Source: Glandiceps talaboti (lineage: Eukaryota > Hemichordata > Enteropneusta > Spengelidae). Taken from it: 57,500 nt of DNA. Position 1 is the first letter of the stretch, and each line of letters begins with the position of its first letter. The notes beneath the pieces were generated by a model. It was not told where the DNA came from and did not search any database. It saw only the letters and a program-made list of their open reading frames with translations. Shown here in pieces: positions 41,541 through 53,140 of this stretch. The DNA is taken from the NCBI RefSeq assembly GCF_964340395.1, contig NC_135560.1, forward strand, positions 18,822,598 to 18,880,097, read 5' to 3'. The position numbers and the translations under genes were made by a program.

Positions 41541-44500
41541 CCCATCTTTATTTTCTGTCTATCTGTCTCAGTGTTTGTCTGTGTCTCAGACTCTGGTCCT
41601 GTTGCTGTCTCCCTCTCTGCCCCCCTCTCTCTGTCCCTCTCTATAATATTCTAAGCAAAATTCAGTGACGGATACTTTACAGGGTTTGGTTGACGTCTTT
41701 CTTGGCCATGGCCAATCGACATTTCTATACACGTAATTGGCTATCACAAATAGAACTCTACACCGTCATTCTGTTGATCTGACAAGGAAATCATGAGAGA
41801 AAGCCGCCTGTTAGTGGAATTCTCCATTCACAAAGTAGGGTGCGTTTAGCAAAGTATGGTTGTTCATACGTCAAATAATTGTTATTCCTTTTATGCTAAT
41901 TCGATCATGATTCTCGTATTTGTGTGACTTTGTTAGAATTTGCTGTTGCGTTCACAATTTGATGATTTGATCGACTATTCAAGTATACACTTAATACATA
42001 ATGGGCCACCCCTGTGATCGTTGATGGTTTCGCCCTCCAAAGAAAACGCATATGAAAAAGATTGCATGCACGTTATGAACCACACGGTTGAGTTATAGCG
42101 TTAACTTGAAGAGTTACCTGGTTCACTCCGTAGGTGTTAGTATAAACAAATGCACAGTGTCTGTGTATTGTGTGAAGTAGTTGAGCTTGATCCATTTTGT
42201 GTATTGTGAAGACTGTTAACAGCCAGGAGCAGCAATATGGAAGGTAAATTAATCTATTTTGTATCAACTCTGAGTGTGTTTACCTGCTTGTCACGTCCGA
42301 AACATTCTTGCGTTGACTTTACAAATACGTGTGCTTTAAAGGCACGATTGCCACCTGCCAAACTAACCATGAACGATATAGCAATAAAACAATTTAAGTC
42401 TGGTCAATCGAAGATATTAGACTTCAGTCACTCTTCGCTTTTGATCCAATTAAAGTCAGTAATATTAAGTACACGAAGTCTATCATCTTCCCGGATGTAG
42501 CAATCTGTATCTAATCACATGGACACGTCAGTAACAGATATGATTGGGAGTATAACAAAGCGTCAGCTTCATTACTCATCTAATACATTACTTTAGAAAC
42601 AATAGCATGTTGCAGGTCACCTGGAGTGAAGATGTCAATATTAAAAGCTCAGTCCACCAAACAATTGGTGGTCTGAAATAAAAGTAAATGCACTTTCCAA
42701 CTTCCTTTTATTTGACATAATAAGCGTCAAATTCGATTTGATTTATCAACGGCAGCTAAATTCTGTTTTTTGTATACATGAATTTTTTTTTAAAAGACCA
42801 CATATTTCACATATATGCGCCTCCCACTCTTACGCAGCCACCCAGACAGACGAAAGGATTATGGAAAAAAAACGAACAGTGCAGTACCACTGTCAACTCA
42901 CATCCCTACACTATTTCGTGTTCCTCAAGTGTTCTGGGATTATTGTTAAAATGTCGACTTTATGTAATACAATATAATTGAAGACTTGCGGATTAAAACA
43001 TCAATTGGCGTGGCAAGTCAGCAAGTGACATTTATGAAATATTTCACTCGTCTTAAATTTTACATCACTTTTAGCATTGAGCCTATCTGTCTAACTGATC
43101 TGTATATGTGGAATTTATAATTAAGGAAAACGAGCTTATCCAAATACACTAAGGTTTATTATCCACGCGGGAAAAATGTGCCAGAACGTGAAAAATGCTT
43201 TTATTTCACGGCTGATTACCTTACTTCAATTGGTGTTATCGGTTGTGAAGTAGAATACTTAGTTAGGTTTTCTGAATACATCATGCCACAATTGCCCACG
43301 GGAATGAATGAATATTTTGTCAAAGGTGGGGGTGGGGGTATCTTTACAATATCAAATTTCTCTTCAAGAAAGAAGATTGTACGTAAGTCAAACGGAAAGG
43401 AGGAGTGAAATAAATAGCTTGACATTAATTACTGTATAACACAATATTCATAATTCAATATATAGGTTAAGTCAATGAACTAATCAAAGCTAACGTAAAG
43501 GTTGATTGAATCTTATTGTTAGCTTTATCTTAAGTCAAGTCTCGGTAAAAAGTAGTGCTCACAAATTCATATATACTTATAGACTAATACTTAATGTAAG
43601 CATTTCTGCTGTTTAGTATTTCCCTTCAGTTGTCGTCATGGTAATAGGAGACTTCTTATTCGGTTATAGTGGTTATTACTGTACCCATATTTATCACGAT
43701 CAGAAGGGTTTAGACAGTTAGGTCGAGGATCAGAAGAGTTTTTAGTACTTAAGGTTGAAGTTTAGATTTAATCCCCGTGAAAATTATTGAACCGACCTAA
43801 TATCATAGTTAGTGTGGCTCCATTTATCATATGAGGTCTTCAATCAAGGTGTACGATGTGCGAGTCGAGTATGTTCAAAAGTTGGGCATGAATCATTGAT
43901 GTGCTGTACGTTTTCATAGGGATCATTCTTGGTGACTGTGTGATAGACACAGTATCTACAAATCCATTACAATATGAAAAAAAAGTGTGTCTTTGATTAC
44001 ATTGATGCTACCTTTGGCAGTTGTGTGTTAATTTTTTTATTGAAATATTGCGTTTATAATAAATGTTGGGATATGTATACGACTTCCAATTCAACAGAAA
44101 GGGGTCATGGAAAAATATCTTTGAAGTATAATTTACTATAAACTGTGTATAAACTCAATGTTAGCTCTTAAAAAGCAACTTTTGACATTTTGAGTATCAG
44201 AGTCGGTGAGTGGCTTTCTTCAACTCACCATGTTTCTCCATCTAGCCATGTGGGTTTGTTTGGCGCACTTACACAGTGGACATGTTACAAAAGTGTAAAT
44301 ATCATCTTACAGTAAAGTGGAAAAGGTCTAGAGCGACATATACTTACACCTTCCAGCAATATTCAGAGATTTTTTTCGCTTTTCGGAAATTAAGGAAAAA
44401 CGAGAATGATTTGAGACGCTGGCATTGTATAGCCCACGCCCACACATTGACATTTACACAAAACGCCAAAATGATTGTACATGTATTCTATATAGTTACA

Positions 44501-46084
44501 TAGACTCTTGTGCATTCAGTGTATATACCACTGAGTTCAAACTTCATTCGTAATATCCGATGATATGTGATTAAATCGGCAGTATTAAACTAAAGATCGC
44601 TTTTCTTAATTACCTAATTGTGTACCTCGTTCTGAGTGCGGGTTCAACAATTTAAAGTAAATGCTAACCTATATTAATCAACATAAACCGAGTATCAGTT
44701 AAAAGCCTAATTTCACAAGATATGAAAAATGCTTCCGCTTTACATATTGATATGTAACACTCACGGCGACGTTGTGACTTTTCTATTTGAACCTTCTTTC
44801 TAAAATTAAAATGACACTTGAAAAGTTCAGTTACATTATGTATTGATATATATCATATTATTGCAAACTGTACTCAACTTCAATATTTTTGACAGTGATA
44901 TCCTATAAATATAAAACATAAATACAGCAACCACTCCCACAGAGACAAGCAATTATAATAACCCATTATTTCATAACCTAGGGTTGAAATCATCCACTTT
45001 TGAAAATGTATTCTTTGAAACGTGTAGACTTGCAGTAAAGATCATCGTAATTCTGGCTTACTTTTAGCATGTGTTGATCACACATTACTGCAAGCAAGTA
45101 CATAAGTACATTATGTATTTGGGGACCCCAGAGGAAACTGATTCACTCGTCGTCCGTGTGGGTGGATATTATGAACTGCAATAAAACATTAAGAAGAGAC
45201 ATCAGAGTTTGATACAACGACTAGATGGGCTGAACTTTCATTTTTTTTTCAACTTCTTTATTAGCCGGAGACCCACCCGTTTCAGACTGGATACCATAAA
45301 TATATGTCAATGCGTTTTGAACATCACGAGTTTTACTGTGGCACCATTCTCGTGAGAATATTATCACCGCTTTCGAAATTTCACAAACTCTCGCAAATAC
45401 TCCTGGGAAAGCGTTTTCCATTATTGACGCCTTATAGAATTGTACAACGATGCGTTGACACATTGCTAACTTTATAGATGAAAAATTGTCGTTTAGGCCG
45501 ATTATGGCAGTCAGTCCCCTTCAGACGTTTCGATTTTCTACAATACGCTTTTACTTCTTAATGATAACTCGTAACTATAAATTATACAAGATGATCGCCT
45601 TTATTGCTATAACTTATAGGGATGAACTAGAAACAATGTTAGAAAAAGTGGAACCTAAGGGTTTTGCTGGCGTTATTTTACATTTTCAATTCTCGCTTTC
45701 ATTGTTAATTCTTCCGTGACACTGCGAAATATTGGCGGTGCGTCGTGGACGATGCCGTAAAAGAGGCTGTGGTTTACGACGATGACATTTTCAGTCTGAA
45801 CAAACATTAAGAAACTGTTCTACAATAACTATCTATTCTTCATGCATCTGAAAACACCACTTTCAACTACAGATTGTATATTTCATTGATGAGACTCAGA
45901 AGGAAAACACATAAAGTTATCTCTGCCTCTCAAACAATGCCTATATTTTATTTTCATGATTATACATTTTTGTCTCAGTTTGTAATCAGATACTTGTTTT
46001 CTGGTTATACTCCGTATTTCCGATTTATATAATAAATGAACATATCACAGGTAACCTGAGGCACTGTATGATGATATTTTACAA
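41541..46084. other. Long gene-poor stretch
   Basis: No gene is recognised. Short frames such as 42237-42500 (+) and 45221-45463 (-) have ordinary-looking composition but no identifiable domain or paired splice signals. On the - strand ATG|GTGAGT near 44225 would suit a first exon (MARWRNM), but nothing follows it. Confidence 0.35.
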
Positions 46085-47488
46085 CTCTACAGATAATTGC
46101 GCATACCCATACTTACACTCATACCCATACTCACACCCATACCCATACCCATACCCATACACACACCCACTCATATCCACATCCATACCCACACTCATAC
46201 CCATATATATATATACTCATACCCATACTCACATCCATACTCATATCCGTTTCCATACACACACCCACTCATACCCACATCCACACTCATACCCATATCT
46301 ATACTCATACTCATACTCACATTTATACACATATCCATTTCCATACACACACACACTCATACCCACATCCATACTCACACTCATACCCATATATATACTC
46401 ATACCCATACTCATACCCACACCTAACACCTATACTCATACCCATACTGACATCCATACTCATACCCAAACCCATACCCACACCCACTCATATCCACATC
46501 CATACCCACACTCATACCCATATATATATACTCATACTCATACTCACATTTATATACATATCCATTTCCATACCCATACCCACACTCACACCCATATCCA
46601 TATCTATACCCATACCCATATATATACTCATAATCATACTCATACCCATACACATACTCATACTCATACCCTCATCCATATCTATACCCATACCCACACT
46701 CATACCCATATATATATATACTCATACTCATACTCACATTTATATACATATCCATTTCCATACACACACACACACACACACTCATACCCATATATATGCT
46801 CATACTCATACTCACATCCATACTCATATCCGTTTCCATAGACACACCCACCCATACCCACATCCATACTCACACTCATACCCATATCTATACTCATACC
46901 CATACTCATACCCACACCTATACTCATACCCATACTGACATCCATACTCATACCCAAATCCATACACACACCCACTCATACCACATCCATACCCACACTC
47001 ATATCCATATCTATACTCATACTCATACTCATACTCATACTCATACTCATACTCATACTCATACTCATACTCACATTTATACACATATCCATTCCCATAC
47101 TCACACCCATATCCATATCTATACCCATATATATACCCATATATATATACTCATAATCATACTCATACTCATACACATACTCATACTCATACCCACATCC
47201 ATATCTATACCCATAATCATACTCATACCCACACCTAACACCCATACTCATGCCATATTGATACCCACATCTATACTCATACCCATACCCACACTCACAC
47301 TCACAGCCATACCCATACCCATACCCATACACATACTCATACTCATACTCATACCCACACCTAAAACCCATACCCATATCTATACCCATACATATACCTA
47401 TATCTATGCCCATATCCATACCCATACACATACACATACACATACACATACCCATACCCATACCCATACCCATACCAATACACATACA

Positions 47489-47535
<47 letters not shown>

Positions 47536-47583
47536 GCATACCCATGCCCATGCCCATGCCCACGCCCATACCCATGCCGATCC
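46085..47583 (+). repeat. 1.5-kb hexanucleotide array (CATACC/CATACT variants) with higher-order structure
   Basis: The stretch is built almost wholly of six-base units CATACC, CATACT, CATATC and CACACC. Landmark phrases recur. CCCATACTGACATCCATACT is at about 46440 and 46927. CATAATCATACTCAT is at about 46627 and 47151. TTTATACACATATCCAT-like phrases are near 46321, 46539, 46739 and 47078. Segments of about 490-520 bp have therefore been duplicated as blocks. The right end (47410-47575) is nearly pure CATACC/CATACA. The long His/Tyr/Thr/Pro-rich frames result from the period and should not be annotated as proteins. Confidence 0.95.
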
Positions 47584-49560
47584 AGGTACATTCAACACAG
47601 CCATCCTTCAGAAATTACGCAACTGAAATTTTGAGAGTTTATCTTTTACAACCCGTAACACCAAAGTTAAGCGTTTTCTGTATGTACCACAATCATTTAT
47701 AGCATACATATCAAGTGTAAAAGTATACTGTTTCATGTACTGATTGACCACACTAGAAAGGCCACATGCTAGGCTTGTAAATAAACCAATTGGAGTGTTA
47801 CTCGTTGTATACTGAGTTCAAACAAGCTTTGCTTGTGAGTGGGACAATGAGTGGGTGGTTGCTCGAAACCCGATCGTGTGTCTGTTTTAGTATCTTTTCA
47901 ATATAATGAGGTGTTATAACGAAAGAATATTCACAAGTTGGCCAAGTTGGATCATGAATTGGCGATATATGGAACTTGCTACGACCAGTAAAACCGCTGC
48001 AGGCGAGGTGATATACAACGACAAAAAGAAAAAAAGTGAGGGAGTGGGTGGATGGATGAACACACTCTCTTAACAATTTTCACCGCCCACATATTTTGTA
48101 GACAAGGGTCGAATTGTGAAAAAAGTGGTATACTATAATATTTGTAAAATATGATTTATTGTGTTCGAAGAATGATGTATTAAAAGAGCTCAGACTTGTG
48201 GCTAGCATATTTGCATACACTAAGGATTTGCGATTCATAAAGGACAACACATTTGTATGGCATTCAATTTGATGTCATTAAAGGTGTACGAACATGTTCA
48301 AAACCTCCCTTCAGCACCAAAACCTGCCTGTTTACAAGAACGCAAACTGTGCTATCGTTGACAAGCACGCTTATCACTAGTTATTGATTGATTCTGCTTC
48401 AGTGATCGTCAATTTATCAATAAGAATCGGTTTCGACGTCACTTCTAATAATGGTTGCTATAGCGATAAAGTTGTGTAAAGACCCGTAGAAGGAAAACAA
48501 GTTATTTTGACATCCATTATAATCGAGTTCAACCTACGTCAACGGAGATCGGTACTTAACATATAATACCTTACACAACAGTCTATTTAGAATGAACTAT
48601 ATCACGTGTATGACACGTGTAACTGTATCAAAAATAAAACATTGAGCAGACAACTTTAGTTCGTAATATTATCATCCGTATTAAAGTAAGGCACCCATAA
48701 GTCACCATTGATATCAGGTATAATGACACGAAAGAGTGAACATTGTTATTTGTATGTGAAGCCAAGCGTAAACCATCTGTAAAGCTATAATTTGGTATGA
48801 TGTCGCTCGTTGTCTTATGATCAATAGTAACTGTGTTTAAACGTCTTGATATTTTTAATCTTGCCATGGCCAGTTTTACACATTTTTAATCTGAAGCAAA
48901 TATTCCGTCGTTAAAGTGTTCTGAAACCAATAGGGAAATGAAATGTCTTTATGGACAACGATTGAACAGTACACATTGGTTTAGGTTTTTAATGGCACGT
49001 CGCGTAAAGGGTTATGCTGAGTTCAGTCCCTGCAGACAGATATCAATACTGACGCCGACCATTATTTCATCATTTATAGTGTAAGTCGTGACTCGTCACC
49101 TCAAAACCCAAGTTCACTGCCTGTCAGTCACATGAAATATACATGCGTTTTGTGAAGTTAAATTATAAATCGTTGTGGAAAATCTGCATGACCCATATTT
49201 TATAAAAGACAAGAGTGAGAATTTCATGATCGCATTCTTTTGTGGTGACATTGTACGGCTCAATTAATCGCAGTATTCTGAGTTCTGTCTCCGATTGTAG
49301 CAATTTAGCAGATATACATCAAAGACGTTCGCCCTCGGCATGTGTTTCATAACAGTCGTTTTGATGACAATTTAATATTTAATCAAATCCTAGACCGTAC
49401 GTGTGTGGTCTATGGTTAAATATGTATTATTACAGTAATGCTTTCATTGTAAAAGGTAACAACATTGTATTATCACACGTACGATTAAACCATTACGTCA
49501 TCAGTCGAATAATGCTAGTAGTTTAAAATTTCTCTAGAAATAGTAGTCAATAATATTTGA
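47584..49560. other. Intergenic, nothing recognised
   Basis: AT-rich unique-looking DNA. No gene, RNA or element boundary was identified. Confidence 0.4.
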
Positions 49561-49975
49561 GTATTGGTTTAGCTTGCATTCCCCCAGAAACAATGGCCAA
49601 TGAGGATTAAGTTTCAGTTTAGCTTGGAATTCTGCCAGAAATATTAGCCAATGATAATCATTGATCAGTCAACCCAGCTGTATAAATGGGGACTTGGTAG
49701 GACAGAGGTTGCAATGTGAATTCTGTAATGATCCTATGTGCTAATAGAGACAGGCTGCAATGGAGTGCATGCTTTCCCAGGGAGCTGGGGAAGTATAAAG
49801 GGCCGTTGTGTCGTTATATGTCCGTATCCTGCGGTAATAATTGTAAAGTGTTTTGAGCACAATGTGAGAAAACACTGTATAAATAAATAACAAACAAACT
49901 AACATGGTTAAGTTTCAGATTTCATATTAGTTTGGAATTCTGCCAGCATTATTAGCAAAATCATAATCATGATCA
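49561..49975 (+). repeat. Three-copy tandem repeat interrupted by a SINE
   Basis: The unit contains GTTTAGCTTGGAATTCTGCC then AGAAATATTAGCCAATGA. Copies begin near 49566 and 49606, with a third near 49920 (AGTTTGGAATTCTGCCAGC). The SINE at 49648-49892 separates copies 2 and 3, so it inserted after the tandem duplication. Confidence 0.7.
49648..49892 (+). mobile_element. 5'-truncated SINE of the same family as 39122-39463
   Basis: It lacks the tRNA head. Matching parts are CCCAGCTGTATAA, GGACTTGGTAGGACAGAGG, GGGAGCTGGGGAAGTATAAAG and CCGTTGTGTCGTTAT. The tail is GTAAAGTGTTTTGAGCAC … AACACTGTATAAATAAATAA. 5' truncation is the usual result of incomplete reverse transcription. The tail is better preserved than in the full-length copy. 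Confidence 0.85.
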
Positions 49976-50070
49976 AACTTTAATGGGCAAAGCAATACTA
50001 GTTAATCTGCATTTTTGGTGTCAATAGTTTATTCGTGTTTTCAGTTTCTTTCAGTATATATTTACACTTT

Positions 50071-50686
50071 AGTGTAGCACATAGAGAAAGTGCTTTACTT
50101 CAGTGTTACTGGTTGTAATATGTATGCTATAAATGAGTGTAGCACATAGAGAAAGTGCTTTACTTCAGTGTTACTGGTTGTATGCTATAAATGAGTGTAG
50201 CACATAGAGAAAGGGCTTTACTTCAGTGTTACTGGTTGTAATATGTATGCTATAAATGAGTGTAGCACATAGATAAAGTACTTTACTTCAGTGTTACTGG
50301 TTGTAATATGTATGCTATAAATGAGTGTAGCACATAGAGAAAGTGCTTTACTTCAGTGCTACTCGTAATATGAATGCTATAAACGTGTGTAGCACATAGA
50401 GAAAGTGCTTTACTTCAGTGTTACTTGTTGTAAAGTGTATGCTATAAACGTGTGTAGCACATAGAAAAAGTGTTTTACTTCAGTGCTACTCGTAATATGA
50501 ATGCTATAAACGTGTGTAGCACATAGAGAAAGTGCTTTACTTCAGTGCTACTCGTAATATGAATGCTATAAACGTGTGTAGCACATAAAGAAAGTGCTTT
50601 ACTTCAGTGCTACTCGTAATATGAATGCTATAAACGTGTGTAGTACATAGAGAAAGTGCTTTACTTCAGTGTTACTGGTTGTAAAT
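50071..50686 (+). repeat. 58-65-bp satellite, about ten copies in two subfamilies
   Basis: Units start AGTGTAGCACATAGAGAAAG and contain TGCTTTACTTCAGTG. The first five mostly continue TTACTGGTTGTAATATGTATG and are about 65 bp (one is 58). Later units mostly continue CTACTCGTAATATGAATG with AAACGTG at the end and are about 61 bp. The final unit reverts to TTACTGGTTG. It is non-coding. Confidence 0.93.
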
Positions 50687-51899
50687 GTTATCCTGACTTT
50701 GCTATCTCAGAAATCTTGAAGAAGATAGAGATATTAGATACAATACCGATAACCATATTTAATTCTAGTGTTACAATATTCTCCCTCTTTTGTATCAGTG
50801 GTATGGGGAAGATTTGTGAATTTCAACTTGAAGTCATAATTGATTAATGAGATACATGTGTAACAGGATGTCAAGAAGGATATCAGGGTTGGTGACGTGT
50901 TAATCCGTACGAGATACTCTGATTACAAACACTTCACGACTTGTTTGATCATTGATATTGCGTGGTTGGACCGAAGCTGTTTCTGTGTCAAATTACGAGA
51001 TCACGATTAATGTGAATGTTACAAATGTACCTGACGTACTTGAAAGCCTAGTCTGGATGTCAACGTGATTTCTAACTAAACCACGTCTAGTCAAAGTCCC
51101 TCAATCAGCACAAAATGTTGTTCATCCAATCAGTGAACCACAACTGTTATAGTGACGTAACAGTGTATAAGTAGCATCCTGAGCTGAAAAATATACCACA
51201 TTTAGACATTACATATCTGTCCCAATAAACACTAACTTTATGAGGGACTGTGTTATTGGTTAGAATTGTGTGATAGATTAACAAAGACATGATGTTAATG
51301 ACTGTGGGTGACTTTGAATGAATTTTAAATTGCATCTCATGCATCTCAAGACTTCTAGAGTATCGACTTTGACTAGACTTTGAGTGGAGGTGGAAATGGT
51401 AACGATACTGTAAAAGGACTATAGACTATTGATAGCCTCAATTTAATCATTCCCTTTATTAATGTTCGTCGTATTCATGTCTTCCGACCACCTCCTGCTT
51501 GAATAACTATCTTTAAATGTTCTTTTTTTAACCAAGACTCGGTCATTTTTTTTTAACTCTATGAGCAATGTTCACAATTGTGACGTGTTTGGTGAGTTTT
51601 AATGTTTTTAGTAATGTTTTTAGTAATGTTTTATATAATAGTTATTAAGATCATTTTAGCAGTTTGAAAAAATGTATCTCTGTTCTGTTTATATGTTGTA
51701 TATATTTCTTAGATTTGTCTTTTTATGAACCTGTAATTGGGGCAACTTGTTGGTTGATAAATAAGTCACATTAAGAAAAAGGGGATAGAAAGTGAGATGA
51801 TATGGAATAAATGGAAATACACGAATACATGAACTATATCATTTGAGATTTTTATGTCGACGTCTAATTCATCAATCTATCCACCATTGCATGCAAGTA
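50687..51899. other. Intergenic, nothing recognised
   Basis: AT-rich sequence with a GTAATGTTTTTA duplication near 51605-51630. No exon signal was seen. Confidence 0.4.
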
Positions 51900-51983
51900 T
51901 CCATACGTACATATATACATACATACATATATACATACATACATACATACATACATACATACATACATACATACATACATACA

Positions 51984-52048
<65 letters not shown>

Positions 52049-52190
52049 GCATGCATGCATGCATGCACGCACGCACGCACGCACACACATATACATACAT
52101 ACATACATACATACATACATACATACATACATACATACATACATACATACATACATACATACATACATACATACATACATACATACATAC
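51900..52190 (+). repeat. (ATAC)n-(TTAC)n-(ATGC/ACGC)n-(ATAC)n array
   Basis: The tetranucleotide changes in blocks: ATAC to about 51985, TTAC to about 52046, ATGC then ACGC to about 52083, and ATAC again to 52190. Each change is a single-base switch of the unit. Frames rich in Ile/His/Thr/Tyr are artefacts. Confidence 0.97.
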
Positions 52191-52779
52191 CAGAAATTGG
52201 AAAGAGACTAGTTGGACTGGACTACCTTACTTAGTATGACTTGTGGCCACGTAGGACAGAATATAATTCTTTCATTTTGAAGAGTCAGCTTAATTTACGT
52301 GGATAAATGAATACACTGTATTGACGGTTAGTGATCATATAGCGATTAGGAGTTATTGACATAAACCATCAGAGTGTCGGCTAATGGCTATAATTGCAGG
52401 CAACAAAGAGACAAATTTTGAATGAGTTACTGTTATCGGAAGTATTGCCAGTCATCTCAACGCCCAAAGTTATACATGACACTCGAAGTTATCAGCAATA
52501 TATCTTAGTTGTATTGGAGTGTTTGCTTGTAATGAATGTAAACTAACACAGCAGTCGGATCGGAACTGTTGGAACGTGCTGGTAAGGCGTGATATGTGTT
52601 CGTTGTTCTTACAGCGTGACCAATTTCGAATCGACTCGTTTTCTAAGTTTTCTTCCGAAGCTATCAATTTTATGAAAGGCTCTTGTCTTCATTGCACATT
52701 TGTCGTATTTATGTCGAGTAATCAACGTAGGTTTCGGAGAGGTGAATTTGTACATTTAATGGTACCTTTTCAAAGTTGT

Positions 52780-53140
52780 CTAAGGGAGCCTTCGGTAATT
52801 ACAGGGGGGAGGGTAGTCTTGCTGCTAGACGTTCGGGCTTTCTTTCGATACTATAAGAAGCGAACGAAGTTCGCAGTGAGGGCTTGCCCTCGGATGTTCC
52901 ATCCTCGATAACGATGTTCGGGCGTGTGTCGTATTCTATCGGAAGAACATCCGAGGTCTAGCAGATAGACTAGGGGAGGGGAACATGCCCGGTCTATTGC
53001 ATAACACGTGATCCTCACCCGATTTCGTCGAGCTAAAAAGTGGCCCTCCTTCGACGTTCCCCTTGTTGAAATATTTTTAAATGACGCTAGTCCCAGAATC
53101 AATGGTAAGGACTTGATCCCACCGCTGCCACCACATTGAT
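52780..53140 (+). repeat. Dispersed repeat, locus C, with internal hairpin
   Basis: AAGGGAGCCTTCGGTAATTAC (about 52782) matches locus A at about 3990. TCCCAGAATCAATGGTAAGG and GATCCCACCGCTGCCACCA (53090-53136) match the - strand of locus B at 19999-20055. Between them CCTCGGATGTTC (about 52890) and GAACATCCGAGG (about 52946) form a 12-bp-stem hairpin. The 130-codon frame that runs into this repeat (52519-52911) is therefore unlikely to be a gene. Confidence 0.65.

Noticed and set aside
42237-42500. 87-codon frame starting MEGKLIYFVSTLSVFTCLS, resembling a signal peptide
   Set aside because: One hydrophobic start is not enough; the remainder has no family signature, and GTAAAT directly after ATGGAAG is as likely a chance donor.
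44222-44245. - strand ATG followed by GTGAGT, resembling a first coding exon (MARWRNM)
   Set aside because: No downstream - strand exon with a matching acceptor and recognisable sequence was found.
46068-47626. Open frames of 257 and 276 codons rich in Tyr, Pro, His, Thr and Ile
   Set aside because: They are translations of the CATACY hexamer array; several frames and both strands stay open at once and no splice or initiation context is present.
52519-52911. 130-codon frame including VITGGRVVLLLDVRAFF
   Set aside because: Its 3' part lies in the dispersed repeat of locus C, and no homologous protein family is recognised.
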